From Candidatus Gastranaerophilales bacterium (GTDB lineage: Bacteria; Cyanobacteriota; Vampirovibrionia; Gastranaerophilales; Gastranaerophilaceae), in assembly GCA_947589115.1 (NCBI GenBank), contig CANPZP010000006.1:1-46408 (forward strand): a DNA stretch of 46,408 nucleotides, given 5' to 3'. How positions within the stretch are numbered: position 1 is the stretch's first letter; each line of letters opens with the position of its first letter. Shown here piece by piece: positions 1-7,837 of the stretch. A program made the position numbers and the translations under genes. The notes under the pieces were generated by a model that was given only the letters and a program-made list of their open reading frames with translations, made no database searches and was not told the DNA's origin.

Positions 1-62
1 TTATTAAATTAATTAGCATAAGTCTTGTCAATTGTTTTATTATAACATATGAAAGATATCAG

Positions 63-152
63 ACCCTGAAACGAGTTCAGGGTGACATTAAATTGTGCGT
101 TAAGATATTCTCCTGAATCGTAGGCGAATAGAGTGAGCCGTACGAGTCAGGA
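63..152. repeat. REP-like palindromic repeat unit(s)
   Basis: Two adjacent hairpins lie in the gene-free left end. The first is ACCCTGAA (63-70), loop ACGAG, TTCAGGGT (76-83), a perfect 8-bp stem. The second is imperfect: TCCTGA (111-116), CGTA (119-122) and GGC (123-125) pair with GCC (137-139), TACG (141-144) and TCAGGA (147-152). The 'accctgaa..ttcagggtgaca' form resembles short dispersed intergenic palindromes seen in many bacterial genomes. Only one copy of each is in this window, so their repetitive nature is inference. The rest of 1-244 shows no gene. Confidence 0.5.
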
Positions 153-244
153 TGCTTAAAAAAGCAGAACTCAGGTTTGCGACATCGAGAGCAATAACTT
201 AGTTCGTAATTTCGACATATGATAAATAAAAAATAATTAAAATC

Positions 245-635
245 TGGAGACGGAGAGATTCGAACTCTCGTCCGGAATGGGATATAAACCTGCATCTACG
301 AGCGTAGGACAGTTAATTTAGGTAAGAATACGGCACGAAACCTCTCCTAAATAGATACCATAGCAGATTATACTGATACGCAGTTTGGAAGAAAAAACTT
401 AGCTCCGTTACTTCCATAGAGGAGCAGCAGCTTGCATAACGGCGCTATATTAAACGGCAAGCTGGTTTAATACAGCGGCTGAACTGCGCTTAGGCAGCAA
501 GAGCTTGAGCTCTTGAAAAATCAGCTTTAATTACGTTGTTAGCGTTTAATTTAGATTGCTCGTTGATAACCGAGAACAGCGCTCGGACTCGCAGCCTGAA
601 TACACCGATCCACCCGTCAAATCCAAAACGTCCCC
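245..635 (-). ncRNA. ssrA: Transfer-messenger RNA (tmRNA, ssrA)
   Basis: tmRNA rescues stalled ribosomes by trans-translation and tags the unfinished protein for degradation. The 5' end GGGGACG (635-629) pairs with CGTCTCC (252-246) to form the tRNA-like acceptor stem, with one G-U pair. A T-arm of GAGAG-TTCGAAT-CTCTC follows the usual pattern. The 5' half contains the typical GGATTTGACGGG stretch. Base 245 is the discriminator A and the next bases are GAT, so CCA is not encoded and must be added. The length of 391 nt is normal for a one-piece tmRNA; no permuted two-piece form is seen. A TATAAT on the minus strand (667-662) could be the -10 box, leaving a short leader for RNase P. Confidence 0.95.
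490..543 (-). other. tmRNA proteolysis-tag reading frame
   Basis: Inside the tmRNA, a GCT resume codon opens a short frame reading ANNVIKADFSRAQALAA and then TAA. The start 'ANN' and the hydrophobic end 'ALAA' fit tmRNA tags; ANN starts and AA ends are also known from cyanobacterial tags. The tag is 17 residues including the resume Ala. A tag ending in LAA is expected to be recognised by ClpXP-type proteases. Confidence 0.85.
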
Positions 636-771
636 ATATTCAATTGTCAATGTACATATACATTATAACAAATAAAACATATATATTCGCAAATATTCGT
701 TTATAATTTCAAAGATTTGTAAACAATACTTGAGAATTAGTTCTTAAGGGTTATATTTTTTTAAAATTTAT

Positions 772-780
772 GCTATAACA
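772..780 (+). promoter_or_regulatory. Extended -10 promoter of the GH57 gene
   Basis: TGC-TATAAC matches TGn plus a -10 hexamer. No good -35 is at the right distance. Transcription would start near 787, just past the in-frame ATG at 784, which supports the ATG at 817 as the true start. Confidence 0.45.
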
Positions 781-816
781 AGTATGAATAACAAAGAAAG
801 AAAATCGGAGGAAAAT

Positions 817-2538
817 ATGACAGTAGGTTCATTCGTATTTATGTTACATTCACATCTTCCATATTACAGGAAAGCGGGAATGTGGCCGTTTGGAGAAGAA
901 AATTTGTATGAATGTATGTCAGAAACATATGTTCCGTTATTAAACGCAATATCAGAGTTATATGAAGAAGAGGGAATAAAAGCAAAATTAACGGTGGGAA
1001 TAACCCCTATACTTGCGGAGCAGTTAAATGATGAACATTTGCAGAACGGGTTTGTAAAGTATTTGGATTCAAAAATTGAAGCTGTTTCAAAGGATTTGGA
1101 AAGATATCCGAATCCCAATGTTGAACATTCACAGCATCTAAAATATTTGGCTAAATACTATTTTGACTGGTACAATCACATAAAAGATTCGTTTGTAAAT
1201 AAATACAATAAAGATTTAATCTCAGCATTTAAAAAATATCAAGATTTAGGGTGTATAGAAATAACCACCTCAGGTGCAACACACGGATTTTCGCCGTTAT
1301 TAGCAACAGATTCAAACTTAAATGCACAATTTAAAGTTGGTTCTGACACAACAAAAAGATTATTCGGAAAGAAAGCAAAAGGATGCTGGCTTCCTGAATG
1401 TGCATACAGACAAGGATATGAATATACGGGAAAAGACGGTAAAAAGAAGTGGAGACCTGCAATTGAAGTAACTCTCCAGAATAATGATATAGAATACTTC
1501 TTTACCGAATCACATGTAATTGAAGGTGGTAATTCGGTAGGAGAAAGAAGAGTTGTAGGTATATACGGCAATATAGAATATATTCCGCTCCCCGAGCGTC
1601 CGTTAACCGGTTATGATACGTATTCAGCATATTGGCTTCCTGATGCACAAGTTGCCGTAATGGGCAGAAATGACAGAGCGGGATTTCAGGTATGGTCAGC
1701 AGCTGACGGATATCCCGGAGATGGTGTATACCGTGAATTCCATAAAAAAGATGATAAATCCGGTATGAATTATTGGAGAATAACATCACCAAAAACGGAT
1801 TTAGGAGATAAAATGCTTTATGACCCCGTACTTGCTATGAATCAGGTAAACTCAAATTCAGACCACTATACAACATTACTCTATCATTTACTGAATGACC
1901 ATAAAAAAGCTACCGGAAAAGAAGGATTATTAATGGTATCGTTTGACACCGAATTATACGGCCATTGGTGGTTTGAGGGTATTGAATTTATAAAACAGGT
2001 TATAAGAAAAATTAATAATTTCATACCTGAAATAGAAAGATGTACGGCAGGCGAATATCTTGAAAAGCATCCGCCGGTTGACACAATTCAAATACCCGAA
2101 AGTTCTTGGGGACAAGGCGGTCACTTCTATGTATGGTTAAACCATTTAACGGAATGGATGTGGCCAATTATTCACGGATGTGAAAAACGAATTATTGATA
2201 TAGTATCAAAATATGAAAAAATACCTGAAGATAAGTTATTACACAGGGCATTAAACCAATTGGCAAGAGAAAATCTTTTGCTCCAAAGTTCGGATTGGCC
2301 GTTCTTAATAACAACATGGCAAGCTAAGGATTATGCTACCGAAAGATTTATGGAACATGTTGACAGATTTGAAAAAATCGCCGATATGATTGAAACAGGA
2401 AACATAAATGACGAGGAGCTTAAAAAGATTGAATCAATCGACAATTGCTTCCCTGTTATAGACTACAGAGTTTATTTGCCGATTGAAGAAGGTGTAATCC
2501 CTCAACAGGAAGCAAAACTTGCACCTTTATATCAATAA
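817..2538 (+). CDS. GH57 family 1,4-alpha-glucan branching enzyme
   Basis: This 573-aa protein belongs to glycoside hydrolase family 57 (AmyC/DUF1957-like). Enzymes of this type cut an alpha-1,4-glucan and rejoin it as an alpha-1,6 branch, so it probably acts in cytoplasmic glycogen synthesis. Visible motifs: the N-terminal LHSHLPYYR stretch, WLPECAY with the expected nucleophile Glu194, and FDTELYGHWWFEG with the expected acid/base Asp377. The start at 817 has GGAGG six bases upstream; the ATG at 784 lacks a Shine-Dalgarno and lies upstream of the likely transcription start. A glycogen synthase lies 16 kb away on the other strand. Plain alpha-amylase activity cannot be excluded from sequence alone. 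Confidence 0.88.
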   Translation: MTVGSFVFMLHSHLPYYRKAGMWPFGEENLYECMSETYVPLLNAISELYEEEGIKAKLTVGITPILAEQLNDEHLQNGFVKYLDSKIEAVSKDLERYPNPNVEHSQHLKYLAKYYFDWYNHIKDSFVNKYNKDLISAFKKYQDLGCIEITTSGATHGFSPLLATDSNLNAQFKVGSDTTKRLFGKKAKGCWLPECAYRQGYEYTGKDGKKKWRPAIEVTLQNNDIEYFFTESHVIEGGNSVGERRVVGIYGNIEYIPLPERPLTGYDTYSAYWLPDAQVAVMGRNDRAGFQVWSAADGYPGDGVYREFHKKDDKSGMNYWRITSPKTDLGDKMLYDPVLAMNQVNSNSDHYTTLLYHLLNDHKKATGKEGLLMVSFDTELYGHWWFEGIEFIKQVIRKINNFIPEIERCTAGEYLEKHPPVDTIQIPESSWGQGGHFYVWLNHLTEWMWPIIHGCEKRIIDIVSKYEKIPEDKLLHRALNQLARENLLLQSSDWPFLITTWQAKDYATERFMEHVDRFEKIADMIETGNINDEELKKIESIDNCFPVIDYRVYLPIEEGVIPQQEAKLAPLYQ

Positions 2539-2556
2539 ACAAATATACCAAATAAC

Positions 2557-2586
2557 AAAAAATGACGGATTATTCCGTCATTTTTT
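2557..2586. terminator. Bidirectional intrinsic terminator
   Basis: AAAAATGACGGA and TCCGTCATTTTT flank a TTAT loop, with A-rich and T-rich edges that work in both directions. It separates the convergent GH57 and VWA genes and reaches the last codon of the VWA gene. Confidence 0.85.
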
Positions 2587-3328
2587 ATTTTTGAATAATA
2601 ATACCCTGAACTTCTTTTTGAAGATTTAAAGAATCCTGCAAGCTGTTTTTAAGTTCCGCTGCAGTATTTGCGTTATAGAATTTACCTGATGTAACAAGTG
2701 AAACGCATTTAAGTTGATTATTGGCATCTTGATCTCCAATTGCAAGAGCAATAACATCAATTCTAATATCGTCCCTATGCTTCATAAGTTCGATAACGAA
2801 GTCACAAGGGCTTTCATCACAGTTTTCGCCGCCGTCACTGATAAGTATAATTCTTTTTTTTGCCGCTGAATCAGGGAAATCGAAGAAAGCAGCCTGTTTA
2901 AGTGAATATGTAATTGGTGTCCAGCCGACTGCATTAATTGAACTGAGTCTTGAATATATATTTACCGCATTATTTTGCTGAATGGGTGAAATAAGTTGAG
3001 AAGCCGTGCAGCTTTGTTTCGGGGTAAAACCTGTTTTGTGTCCGTAAACTCTAAGTCCGACAGATGTTGAAGGCGGAATCAATTGAAGTGTTTCTTTTAT
3101 TGTGGAAAGTGCAATATCAAGCTTAGTTCTGTGACCCAATCTTTCATTCATACTGTTTGAAAAATCAACAATAAAAAGAATACTTTCACTGCTTCCTGAG
3201 GGTATATCTTTATCTTCTTCAAATTTGTAATTCCCCGGGGTAGAGTAAGTAAAATTCTGAGCACAATAGCCTATTGATTGTGTTGTTATAAAAAGAATAG
3301 ACATAAAAATAAAAAGTAGCTTTTTCAT
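2585..3328 (-). CDS. Exported von Willebrand factor A (VWA) domain protein
   Basis: 247 aa. The N-terminus is a clear Sec signal peptide (MKK, hydrophobic core LLFIFMSILFITT, likely cleavage near YCAQ). The rest is a single VWA fold: the metal-binding MIDAS motif DFSNS at about residues 50-54, a conserved Thr region (GWTPI), and an ISDGGENC stretch. Such domains bind protein ligands through a divalent metal. The protein has no transmembrane anchor or partner domain, so it is probably periplasmic or secreted; its ligand is unknown. The start is supported by GAGG seven bases upstream. Four or more Cys residues after the signal suggest disulfides. It resembles VWA proteins of the Ca-activated chloride channel-like group in layout only. 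Confidence 0.82.
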   Translation of the reverse strand: MKKLLFIFMSILFITTQSIGYCAQNFTYSTPGNYKFEEDKDIPSGSSESILFIVDFSNSMNERLGHRTKLDIALSTIKETLQLIPPSTSVGLRVYGHKTGFTPKQSCTASQLISPIQQNNAVNIYSRLSSINAVGWTPITYSLKQAAFFDFPDSAAKKRIILISDGGENCDESPCDFVIELMKHRDDIRIDVIALAIGDQDANNQLKCVSLVTSGKFYNANTAAELKNSLQDSLNLQKEVQGIIIQK

Positions 3329-3409
3329 ATCAACCTCGAAAACTGTTAATTAAATACTAGCAAAAATTAATTATAATGTCATTATCCTTGTGATTAAATA
3401 TTTAAGCAT

Positions 3410-3438
3410 AAAAAAAGAGCCTTGTGAGCTCTTTTTTT
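3410..3438 (-). terminator. Intrinsic terminator of the 55-aa gene
   Basis: AAAAAAAGAGC and GCTCTTTTTTT form an 11-bp stem around a 7-nt loop. It lies between the 55-aa gene and the VWA gene, so the two are probably transcribed separately. Confidence 0.8.
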
Positions 3439-3457
3439 TATAACTAAACTATATATT

Positions 3458-3625
3458 CTAGCAACCTATACCCAACATTTTTTTATACCAACTAAAAGTT
3501 TCAATATCACAGCCATTAAAGGTAGCTTTAAGAGCTTGTTTTTTTAAATATTTTTCAAATTCTTCAGTAAATTTAGATGAGATTGTGTTTGGGTTATTTT
3601 TTAATTCAGTAGCGGTATTCGACAT
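3458..3625 (-). CDS. Small protein of 55 aa, unknown
   Basis: I do not recognise this protein. It starts with ATG eight bases after a strong GGAGG, and it has its own terminator downstream, so it is very likely expressed. The product begins MSNTATELKNNPN, has a helical, charged middle (SSKFTEEFEKYLKKQALKA) and ends in WYKKMLGIGC, with a second Cys 17 residues earlier. There is no signal peptide or membrane segment. The layout (polar helical N-part, short C-part with Gly and Cys) is compatible with a peptide precursor, but no modification enzyme or transporter is adjacent, so this is only a possibility. It could equally be a small intracellular regulator. Confidence 0.6.
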   Translation of the reverse strand: MSNTATELKNNPNTISSKFTEEFEKYLKKQALKATFNGCDIETFSWYKKMLGIGC

Positions 3626-3817
3626 AGGTTGCCTCCTTTTTCCATTAAGTACACTATATGAAATGTCATAAAGACGTATTACAATATTATTTTAACATTT
3701 TTTTTGATTTTTTTCATTTCTCCTTATGAGTTAGTATCTTAAGATATTATTATTTATGCTATTTTTTATCTGTAAAAAAAGATTAAAATGATTGTTTTTT
3801 TCAAGATAAGAAACATA
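3626..3817. other. AT-rich intergenic region
   Basis: Apart from the Shine-Dalgarno of the 55-aa gene (3633-3637), this stretch holds no convincing coding or RNA feature. It must contain the promoter of the 55-aa gene; CATATAGT about 30 bases before its start is a weak -10 candidate. Confidence 0.4.
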
Positions 3818-4957
3818 TTATATATAATCAGGGTTAATAGATAACCACTGATATTGACGAGAGTCCGAATAATCAGGTTTATCTACAACGAAAGTACCTC
3901 CGTATCTTCCTCTATCGAAAGTTATATATCCGTCCAAAGCAAGATTTTTTAAAGCACGTCTGACGGTATTTGTGCTGACATCAAAAGATTTAGACAGTTC
4001 TTGCATTGAGGGTAATTTATCACCGGGATTATATTTATTATTAATTAAATCAACAATTTTCTCTTCAATTTTTTGATAGCTGTAAAATACGGCATCACCG
4101 GCAGGAGCGAACATTAAATCTTCAACCGATTGTTTTTTAGACAAGTTAGAAGGGTCAACCGCAAGTATAGAACCGTATCTGCCTCTTCTGGTAATAATAA
4201 TACCTTGTTCCGACAATGTTTTAATGCAATCATGAACCGTTTTGATACTAACACCAAGCTTAGATGCTATATCTTCATGAGTCGGAATTTTATCTCCGGG
4301 TTTAAAATTAGAAAATAAATAATTTTTAAGTGATTCAGTAATTTTGTCAACTAAAGTATATGTATTTAAGTTATTTGAAATTTTGATTTCTTCTTTTGAA
4401 ACCGATGGTACACTTTTAAGAATCCAGTTTGCTTCATTGCCTTTAAGTTGTCTAGATTCAATGATACCTGAAGAGCAAAGATATTCATAAGCGAGTCTTA
4501 CAGTATTTTGAGATACCCCAAGGATGTCAGACATTTTTCTTGTTGAAGGCAGGGGCATGCCAACTGATATACTGTTTTTAATCAAATATTTTTTTATTGC
4601 AACAATAGTTTTATCACGCTTTGATGTTGACTTAATTTCGGATGAGATAGGATTAGTTAAATTGGAAATCATAGTACCCAATTTTTGCTTTGATTTTAAA
4701 TAACCTTCGTCCTCAACATAACGTATAGCGTTTTGAACCGTACCGATGCTGACTCCGAGATGTCTTGAAATCTCATTCTTATTTGGCAATATATCATTTT
4801 CTTTAATTTTATTTTTTGAAACCATTGAAAGAATCCAGTCCATAATCCATTGTTTTATTAAAGAATCTTTTGTTTGAAAAGATGAATTAAAGTCCGGAAT
4901 TTCAGACGGCATTTCATTAATGGATATTTTTCTTTGTTCTGTAATTATATTAGACAT
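3818..4957 (-). CDS. Regulator of four tandem GntR-type winged-helix domains
   Basis: 379 aa made almost only of four GntR-family winged helix-turn-helix domains, at about residues 33-98, 115-180, 203-267 and 294-358. Each has the pattern 'G(D/x)xxP...(D/E)(I/L)xxxLGVSxxTVxxAxxxLxxxGxI'. The last two also share a GRYG wing. A typical GntR protein has one such domain and a large ligand-binding domain; here no effector domain is left, only a 30-aa N-terminal and a 20-aa C-terminal tail. One chain might therefore bind two inverted repeats without dimerising; that is inference. The promoter carries a perfect inverted repeat around its -10 box, suggesting autoregulation. It lies downstream of a response regulator gene, 106 nt apart. 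Confidence 0.85.
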   Translation of the reverse strand: MSNIITEQRKISINEMPSEIPDFNSSFQTKDSLIKQWIMDWILSMVSKNKIKENDILPNKNEISRHLGVSIGTVQNAIRYVEDEGYLKSKQKLGTMISNLTNPISSEIKSTSKRDKTIVAIKKYLIKNSISVGMPLPSTRKMSDILGVSQNTVRLAYEYLCSSGIIESRQLKGNEANWILKSVPSVSKEEIKISNNLNTYTLVDKITESLKNYLFSNFKPGDKIPTHEDIASKLGVSIKTVHDCIKTLSEQGIIITRRGRYGSILAVDPSNLSKKQSVEDLMFAPAGDAVFYSYQKIEEKIVDLINNKYNPGDKLPSMQELSKSFDVSTNTVRRALKNLALDGYITFDRGRYGGTFVVDKPDYSDSRQYQWLSINPDYI

Positions 4958-4961
4958 AATA

Positions 4962-4993
4962 ACTCCGATTTTGTATTTATTATAAATCGGAGT
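4962..4993 (-). promoter_or_regulatory. Inverted-repeat operator overlapping promoter of the four-wHTH gene
   Basis: Arms ACTCCGATTT and AAATCGGAGT are perfect and 12 nt apart. On the coding (minus) strand a TATAAT -10 box (4984-4979) sits between them and the gene's GGAG Shine-Dalgarno is in the second arm, four bases before ATG. A protein bound here would block transcription. If the -10 is used, the message contains only one arm, so a DNA operator is more likely than an RNA hairpin. The -35 is poor. Confidence 0.6.
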
Positions 4994-5063
4994 ATTATTT
5001 TTTTTGTTATTTTTATTAATTATATTAATAATTTGTTACTTTAAATAAAAAATCGATGTGAAA

Positions 5064-5732
5064 TTACACAATACCTTCTTTAATAGCTTTAACGGCAGCT
5101 TGAGTTCTGTCGTCAACAACAAGTTTTTGAATAATGCTGCAAACGTGCGCTTTAGCCGTATGTTCAGATATACAAAGTTTTTCAGCAATATCATTATTAG
5201 ATTTACCGTCAACAACAAGCTTTAAAACTTCATATTCTCTTTGAGTAAGATTAGCATGCGAGTTTCTAAAAGCTTCACGAGTTGTGTGTTTTTTAGGAAT
5301 AATTTTTTCAGATTTCTCTCTTAGGGACGGCACAATTTTGGGATCAAGCCACATTGCACCTTGAAACACGCTTCTGACAATATAAAGCAGCATTTCAGTA
5401 TTAATATCTTTAATAACATATGCATAAACTCCTGATGACAAGCATTTATTTACTTCATCATCACTGTTATGAGATGATAAAATAATTATCTTTGAAGGGC
5501 ATTCATACTCTTGAAGCTTAGTAATGACTTTACATCCGGACATATCAGGCAGTCCGATATCAAGTAAAATAACGTCCGGCTTGGTTTTTAAAGCTTTTTC
5601 AACAGCCTCTTTCCCTGTTGATGCTTCAGATACGACTTCAAATCCGTCTGCTTCATCAAATACAGTCTTTATTCCCACTCGTATAAGTTTATGGTCCTCT
5701 ACAAACATTATTTTTATTGCATTTGAATCCAT
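5064..5732 (-). CDS. NarL/FixJ-type response regulator (orphan)
   Basis: 222 aa. An N-terminal receiver domain (about 6-125) has the acidic pocket Glu12-Asp13, phosphorylation site Asp58 in VILLDIGLPDMSG, and conserved Lys108. A LuxR-type helix-turn-helix follows (about 161-220; LTQREYEVLKLVVDGKSNNDIAEKL). It should bind DNA when phosphorylated by a sensor kinase, but no kinase is encoded in this window. The start was set at 5732 because a GGAGG lies six bases upstream; the in-frame ATG at 5744 has none. A perfect palindrome sits right before the Shine-Dalgarno. The next gene downstream is the four-wHTH regulator, so this is a small regulatory locus; targets are unknown. Confidence 0.92.
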   Translation of the reverse strand: MDSNAIKIMFVEDHKLIRVGIKTVFDEADGFEVVSEASTGKEAVEKALKTKPDVILLDIGLPDMSGCKVITKLQEYECPSKIIILSSHNSDDEVNKCLSSGVYAYVIKDINTEMLLYIVRSVFQGAMWLDPKIVPSLREKSEKIIPKKHTTREAFRNSHANLTQREYEVLKLVVDGKSNNDIAEKLCISEHTAKAHVCSIIQKLVVDDRTQAAVKAIKEGIV

Positions 5733-5741
5733 AATAACCTC

Positions 5742-5757
5742 CAATAATATATTATTG
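5742..5757. promoter_or_regulatory. 16-bp palindrome upstream of the response regulator
   Basis: CAATAATATATTATTG is perfectly self-complementary and ends one base into the GGAGG Shine-Dalgarno. It could be a binding site (possibly autoregulatory) or contain the -10 box (TATTAT). Being A/T only apart from its ends, it could occur by chance in this AT-rich DNA. Confidence 0.35.
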
Positions 5758-5980
5758 ATTTAATTAAATATATTTATCCCACATTTATTATGTTTTAAGT
5801 GTAAAAAAGTGAATTATAAAATAAAAAATATAATAAAAATTTTTTTTATAAATTTTTGTTTAAATTAAATATCGAATAGTAATATAACAATAATATTTTA
5901 TTAAATAAAACTAAAAGATATATAACGATAATATTAAGATAAAAAATTTAATATATAATTATATAAATAAGGCAGAAGGC

Positions 5981-7015
5981 ATGACAAAAATAGAATTAGA
6001 AATAACGGATGATAATACGACGGGTTTGTACAGTGATGAAGTAAAAGATATATATCATTCAAAAACCGGTGCATTAAAAGAAGCAAAAGAAAAATTTATA
6101 TTACCTGTTGCTTTGCTTTGTAAAAATAAAAATGAAATTAATATTTTAGATATTTGTACCGGTGCGGGATACAATATAAAAAGTTTTATAAAATATTTTA
6201 GTGATAAAAAGATAAAAGCCGATTGTATAGATATTGATGAAGAGGTTGTGATTTTAGGTACAATTTTAAATGACGGAATATGTGATGACGAATTAAAGGT
6301 ATTTATAATTGCTGAATTATTAAAATCAGGTCTTAGTATATCTAAAATAGCGGATGTAGTTGATAAATATACGAGATTTTGGAGTAGTAAATTTTTTGAG
6401 CCCTCTGTAATCGATTTTATTAAAAGTTATTTAACTCATGGGTATAATTCTGAGGGTCAGAATAATTTAGACGCCTTTGTACATAATATATATTATAGAT
6501 ATATATCGATTAATTCGAATAATGAACTCAAAGTGCCAAAATATAAGAATTGTTCATTAAGGTATTATTTTTCCGATGCAAGATGTATTGCTTCAACTCT
6601 TGATTCTTTTTATGATGTTATTTTCCTTGATGCTTTTTCTCCTCAAAAAGACCCTACGCTATGGACAATTAATTTTCTTAAACTGCTAAAATCAAAAATG
6701 AAAAATGATTCGCTTATTGTTTCATATTCTAAATCAACTCCTTTCAGAAGCGCTTTAAAAGAATTAGGTTTTTATGTCGGTAAAACTTTTATTGATGACA
6801 TTGATATGGGTACTGCAGCCTCATTAAATGATAAATATATTTCTAATCCTATTTCTAATTTTGACATCGAACTCTATAAAACAAGGAGCGGTATTACATT
6901 CAAAGACCCTTCTCTTAATCATGACAAAAATACCATTCTTACTAATCGTGATAATGAGATAAAATCATCCTCAAGAATTTCTCATACTAAGTATATCAAA
7001 AATATGACTAATTAA
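5981..7015 (+). CDS. MnmC-like SAM methyltransferase (tRNA wobble uridine)
   Basis: 344 aa, similar to the methyltransferase half of MnmC (Methyltransf_30/DUF752 group), which in its characterised form methylates the 5-aminomethyl group of wobble U34 in some tRNAs. Visible: the 'LYSDEVKDIYHSKTGALKEA' start typical of the family, a SAM-binding loop LDICTGAGYN (about 60-69), the acidic strand DCIDIDEE, and the signature FLDAFSPQKDPTLW (about 218-231). The FAD oxidase half of bifunctional MnmC is absent, as in the stand-alone forms. A region of about 100 residues between the SAM loop and the signature is longer than the core fold needs. The upstream 235 bp are very AT-rich with TATAAT-like boxes. 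Substrate is inferred. Confidence 0.78.
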   Translation: MTKIELEITDDNTTGLYSDEVKDIYHSKTGALKEAKEKFILPVALLCKNKNEINILDICTGAGYNIKSFIKYFSDKKIKADCIDIDEEVVILGTILNDGICDDELKVFIIAELLKSGLSISKIADVVDKYTRFWSSKFFEPSVIDFIKSYLTHGYNSEGQNNLDAFVHNIYYRYISINSNNELKVPKYKNCSLRYYFSDARCIASTLDSFYDVIFLDAFSPQKDPTLWTINFLKLLKSKMKNDSLIVSYSKSTPFRSALKELGFYVGKTFIDDIDMGTAASLNDKYISNPISNFDIELYKTRSGITFKDPSLNHDKNTILTNRDNEIKSSSRISHTKYIKNMTN

Positions 7016-7167
7016 AATTTTATTGTTATATGTTTAATCGATATAATTTGATTATTTTATTGATATATATCTTTTAGCAATTAAAAAATCAAATTTAAAA
7101 TTTAATAAAAATAGCAAAAAATAAATTTACATGTTTTATTCACAATGTAGAAAATAAGGAGCAGCAA

Positions 7168-7455
7168 ATGAACATATCCCCTATTAGTACTAACTATAAA
7201 CCAAATTTCTCCGGAATGTTTAAAGTAAATAATGATCACATAAATGACAACGATTCATCATCTGTTGTTGATAAAGTATGTGATGAATTTATATCAAAAC
7301 ATCCTGATAAGTCATACAGGTATAACCATGTAAATGAAAGTTATATTACCTGTATTCCTGCTTTAGAGCCTGAATTGGCTGAAGAATTAATAAAAAATCA
7401 AGTTTCTTTTATTTATAAAGGCGATTCAGATATTGAAAGCAATAACTTTTTTTAA
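7168..7455 (+). CDS. Small lineage-type protein, paralogue 1
   Basis: 95 aa of unknown function with GGAG eight bases before ATG. It begins MNISPISTNYKPNFSGMFKV; the NFSG motif falls at residues 13-16. The middle is polar and acidic, and the end reads NQVSFIYKGDSDIESNNFF. The following gene encodes a protein with the same start (MNISPV), NFKG at the same residues 13-16, and a matching end (NGVSFDYLSDAD), so the two are diverged tandem duplicates. There is no signal peptide or membrane segment and no catalytic motif. The spacing of 30 nt suggests one transcript. Confidence 0.75.
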   Translation: MNISPISTNYKPNFSGMFKVNNDHINDNDSSSVVDKVCDEFISKHPDKSYRYNHVNESYITCIPALEPELAEELIKNQVSFIYKGDSDIESNNFF

Positions 7456-7485
7456 TATTTAGTTAAATAATTGAAAGGTTTTAAT

Positions 7486-7779
7486 ATGAATATATCTCCC
7501 GTAAATTTTAATTGTTCACAAAATTTTAAAGGAATTATAAAACTGGATAATAATTATCTGGATGATAAAGACATTAATGTCCAAAAATTAATGCACAAAA
7601 ATGATAATTCAAAAAATGTTACCTTTATTCAACAGTTGGATAACTCATTTTTCATATCCCATAAACCGAATAATGATGGCATTATATCCATAGCAAAAGA
7701 ACTTGCGAAAAACGGTGTCAGCTTTGATTATTTATCAGATGCCGATGCTGATTACGGCCGGTTATTTATAGAAGGATAA
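7486..7779 (+). CDS. Small lineage-type protein, paralogue 2
   Basis: 97 aa of unknown function. ATG at 7486 is preceded by GAAAGG at good spacing; an upstream TTG (7471) overlaps that Shine-Dalgarno and is rejected. The protein shares with the preceding gene the start MNISPV, NFKG at residues 13-16, a run of Asn/Asp-rich positions (DNNYLDDKD) and the C-terminal 'ELAKNGVSFDYLSDAD' pattern. The pair has diverged to low identity, so it is an old duplication or two members of a larger family. Role unknown. Confidence 0.75.
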   Translation: MNISPVNFNCSQNFKGIIKLDNNYLDDKDINVQKLMHKNDNSKNVTFIQQLDNSFFISHKPNNDGIISIAKELAKNGVSFDYLSDADADYGRLFIEG

Positions 7780-7837
7780 TCCGAAAATATTGCAATAAAA
7801 AGAGTTTGTGCCAATATTCCGTACTATATTAAATTTA

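Noticed and set aside
77-295. 72-aa open frame on the minus strand
   Set aside because: It overlaps the 3' part of the tmRNA and the palindromic repeats; no ribosome site and no protein-like composition.
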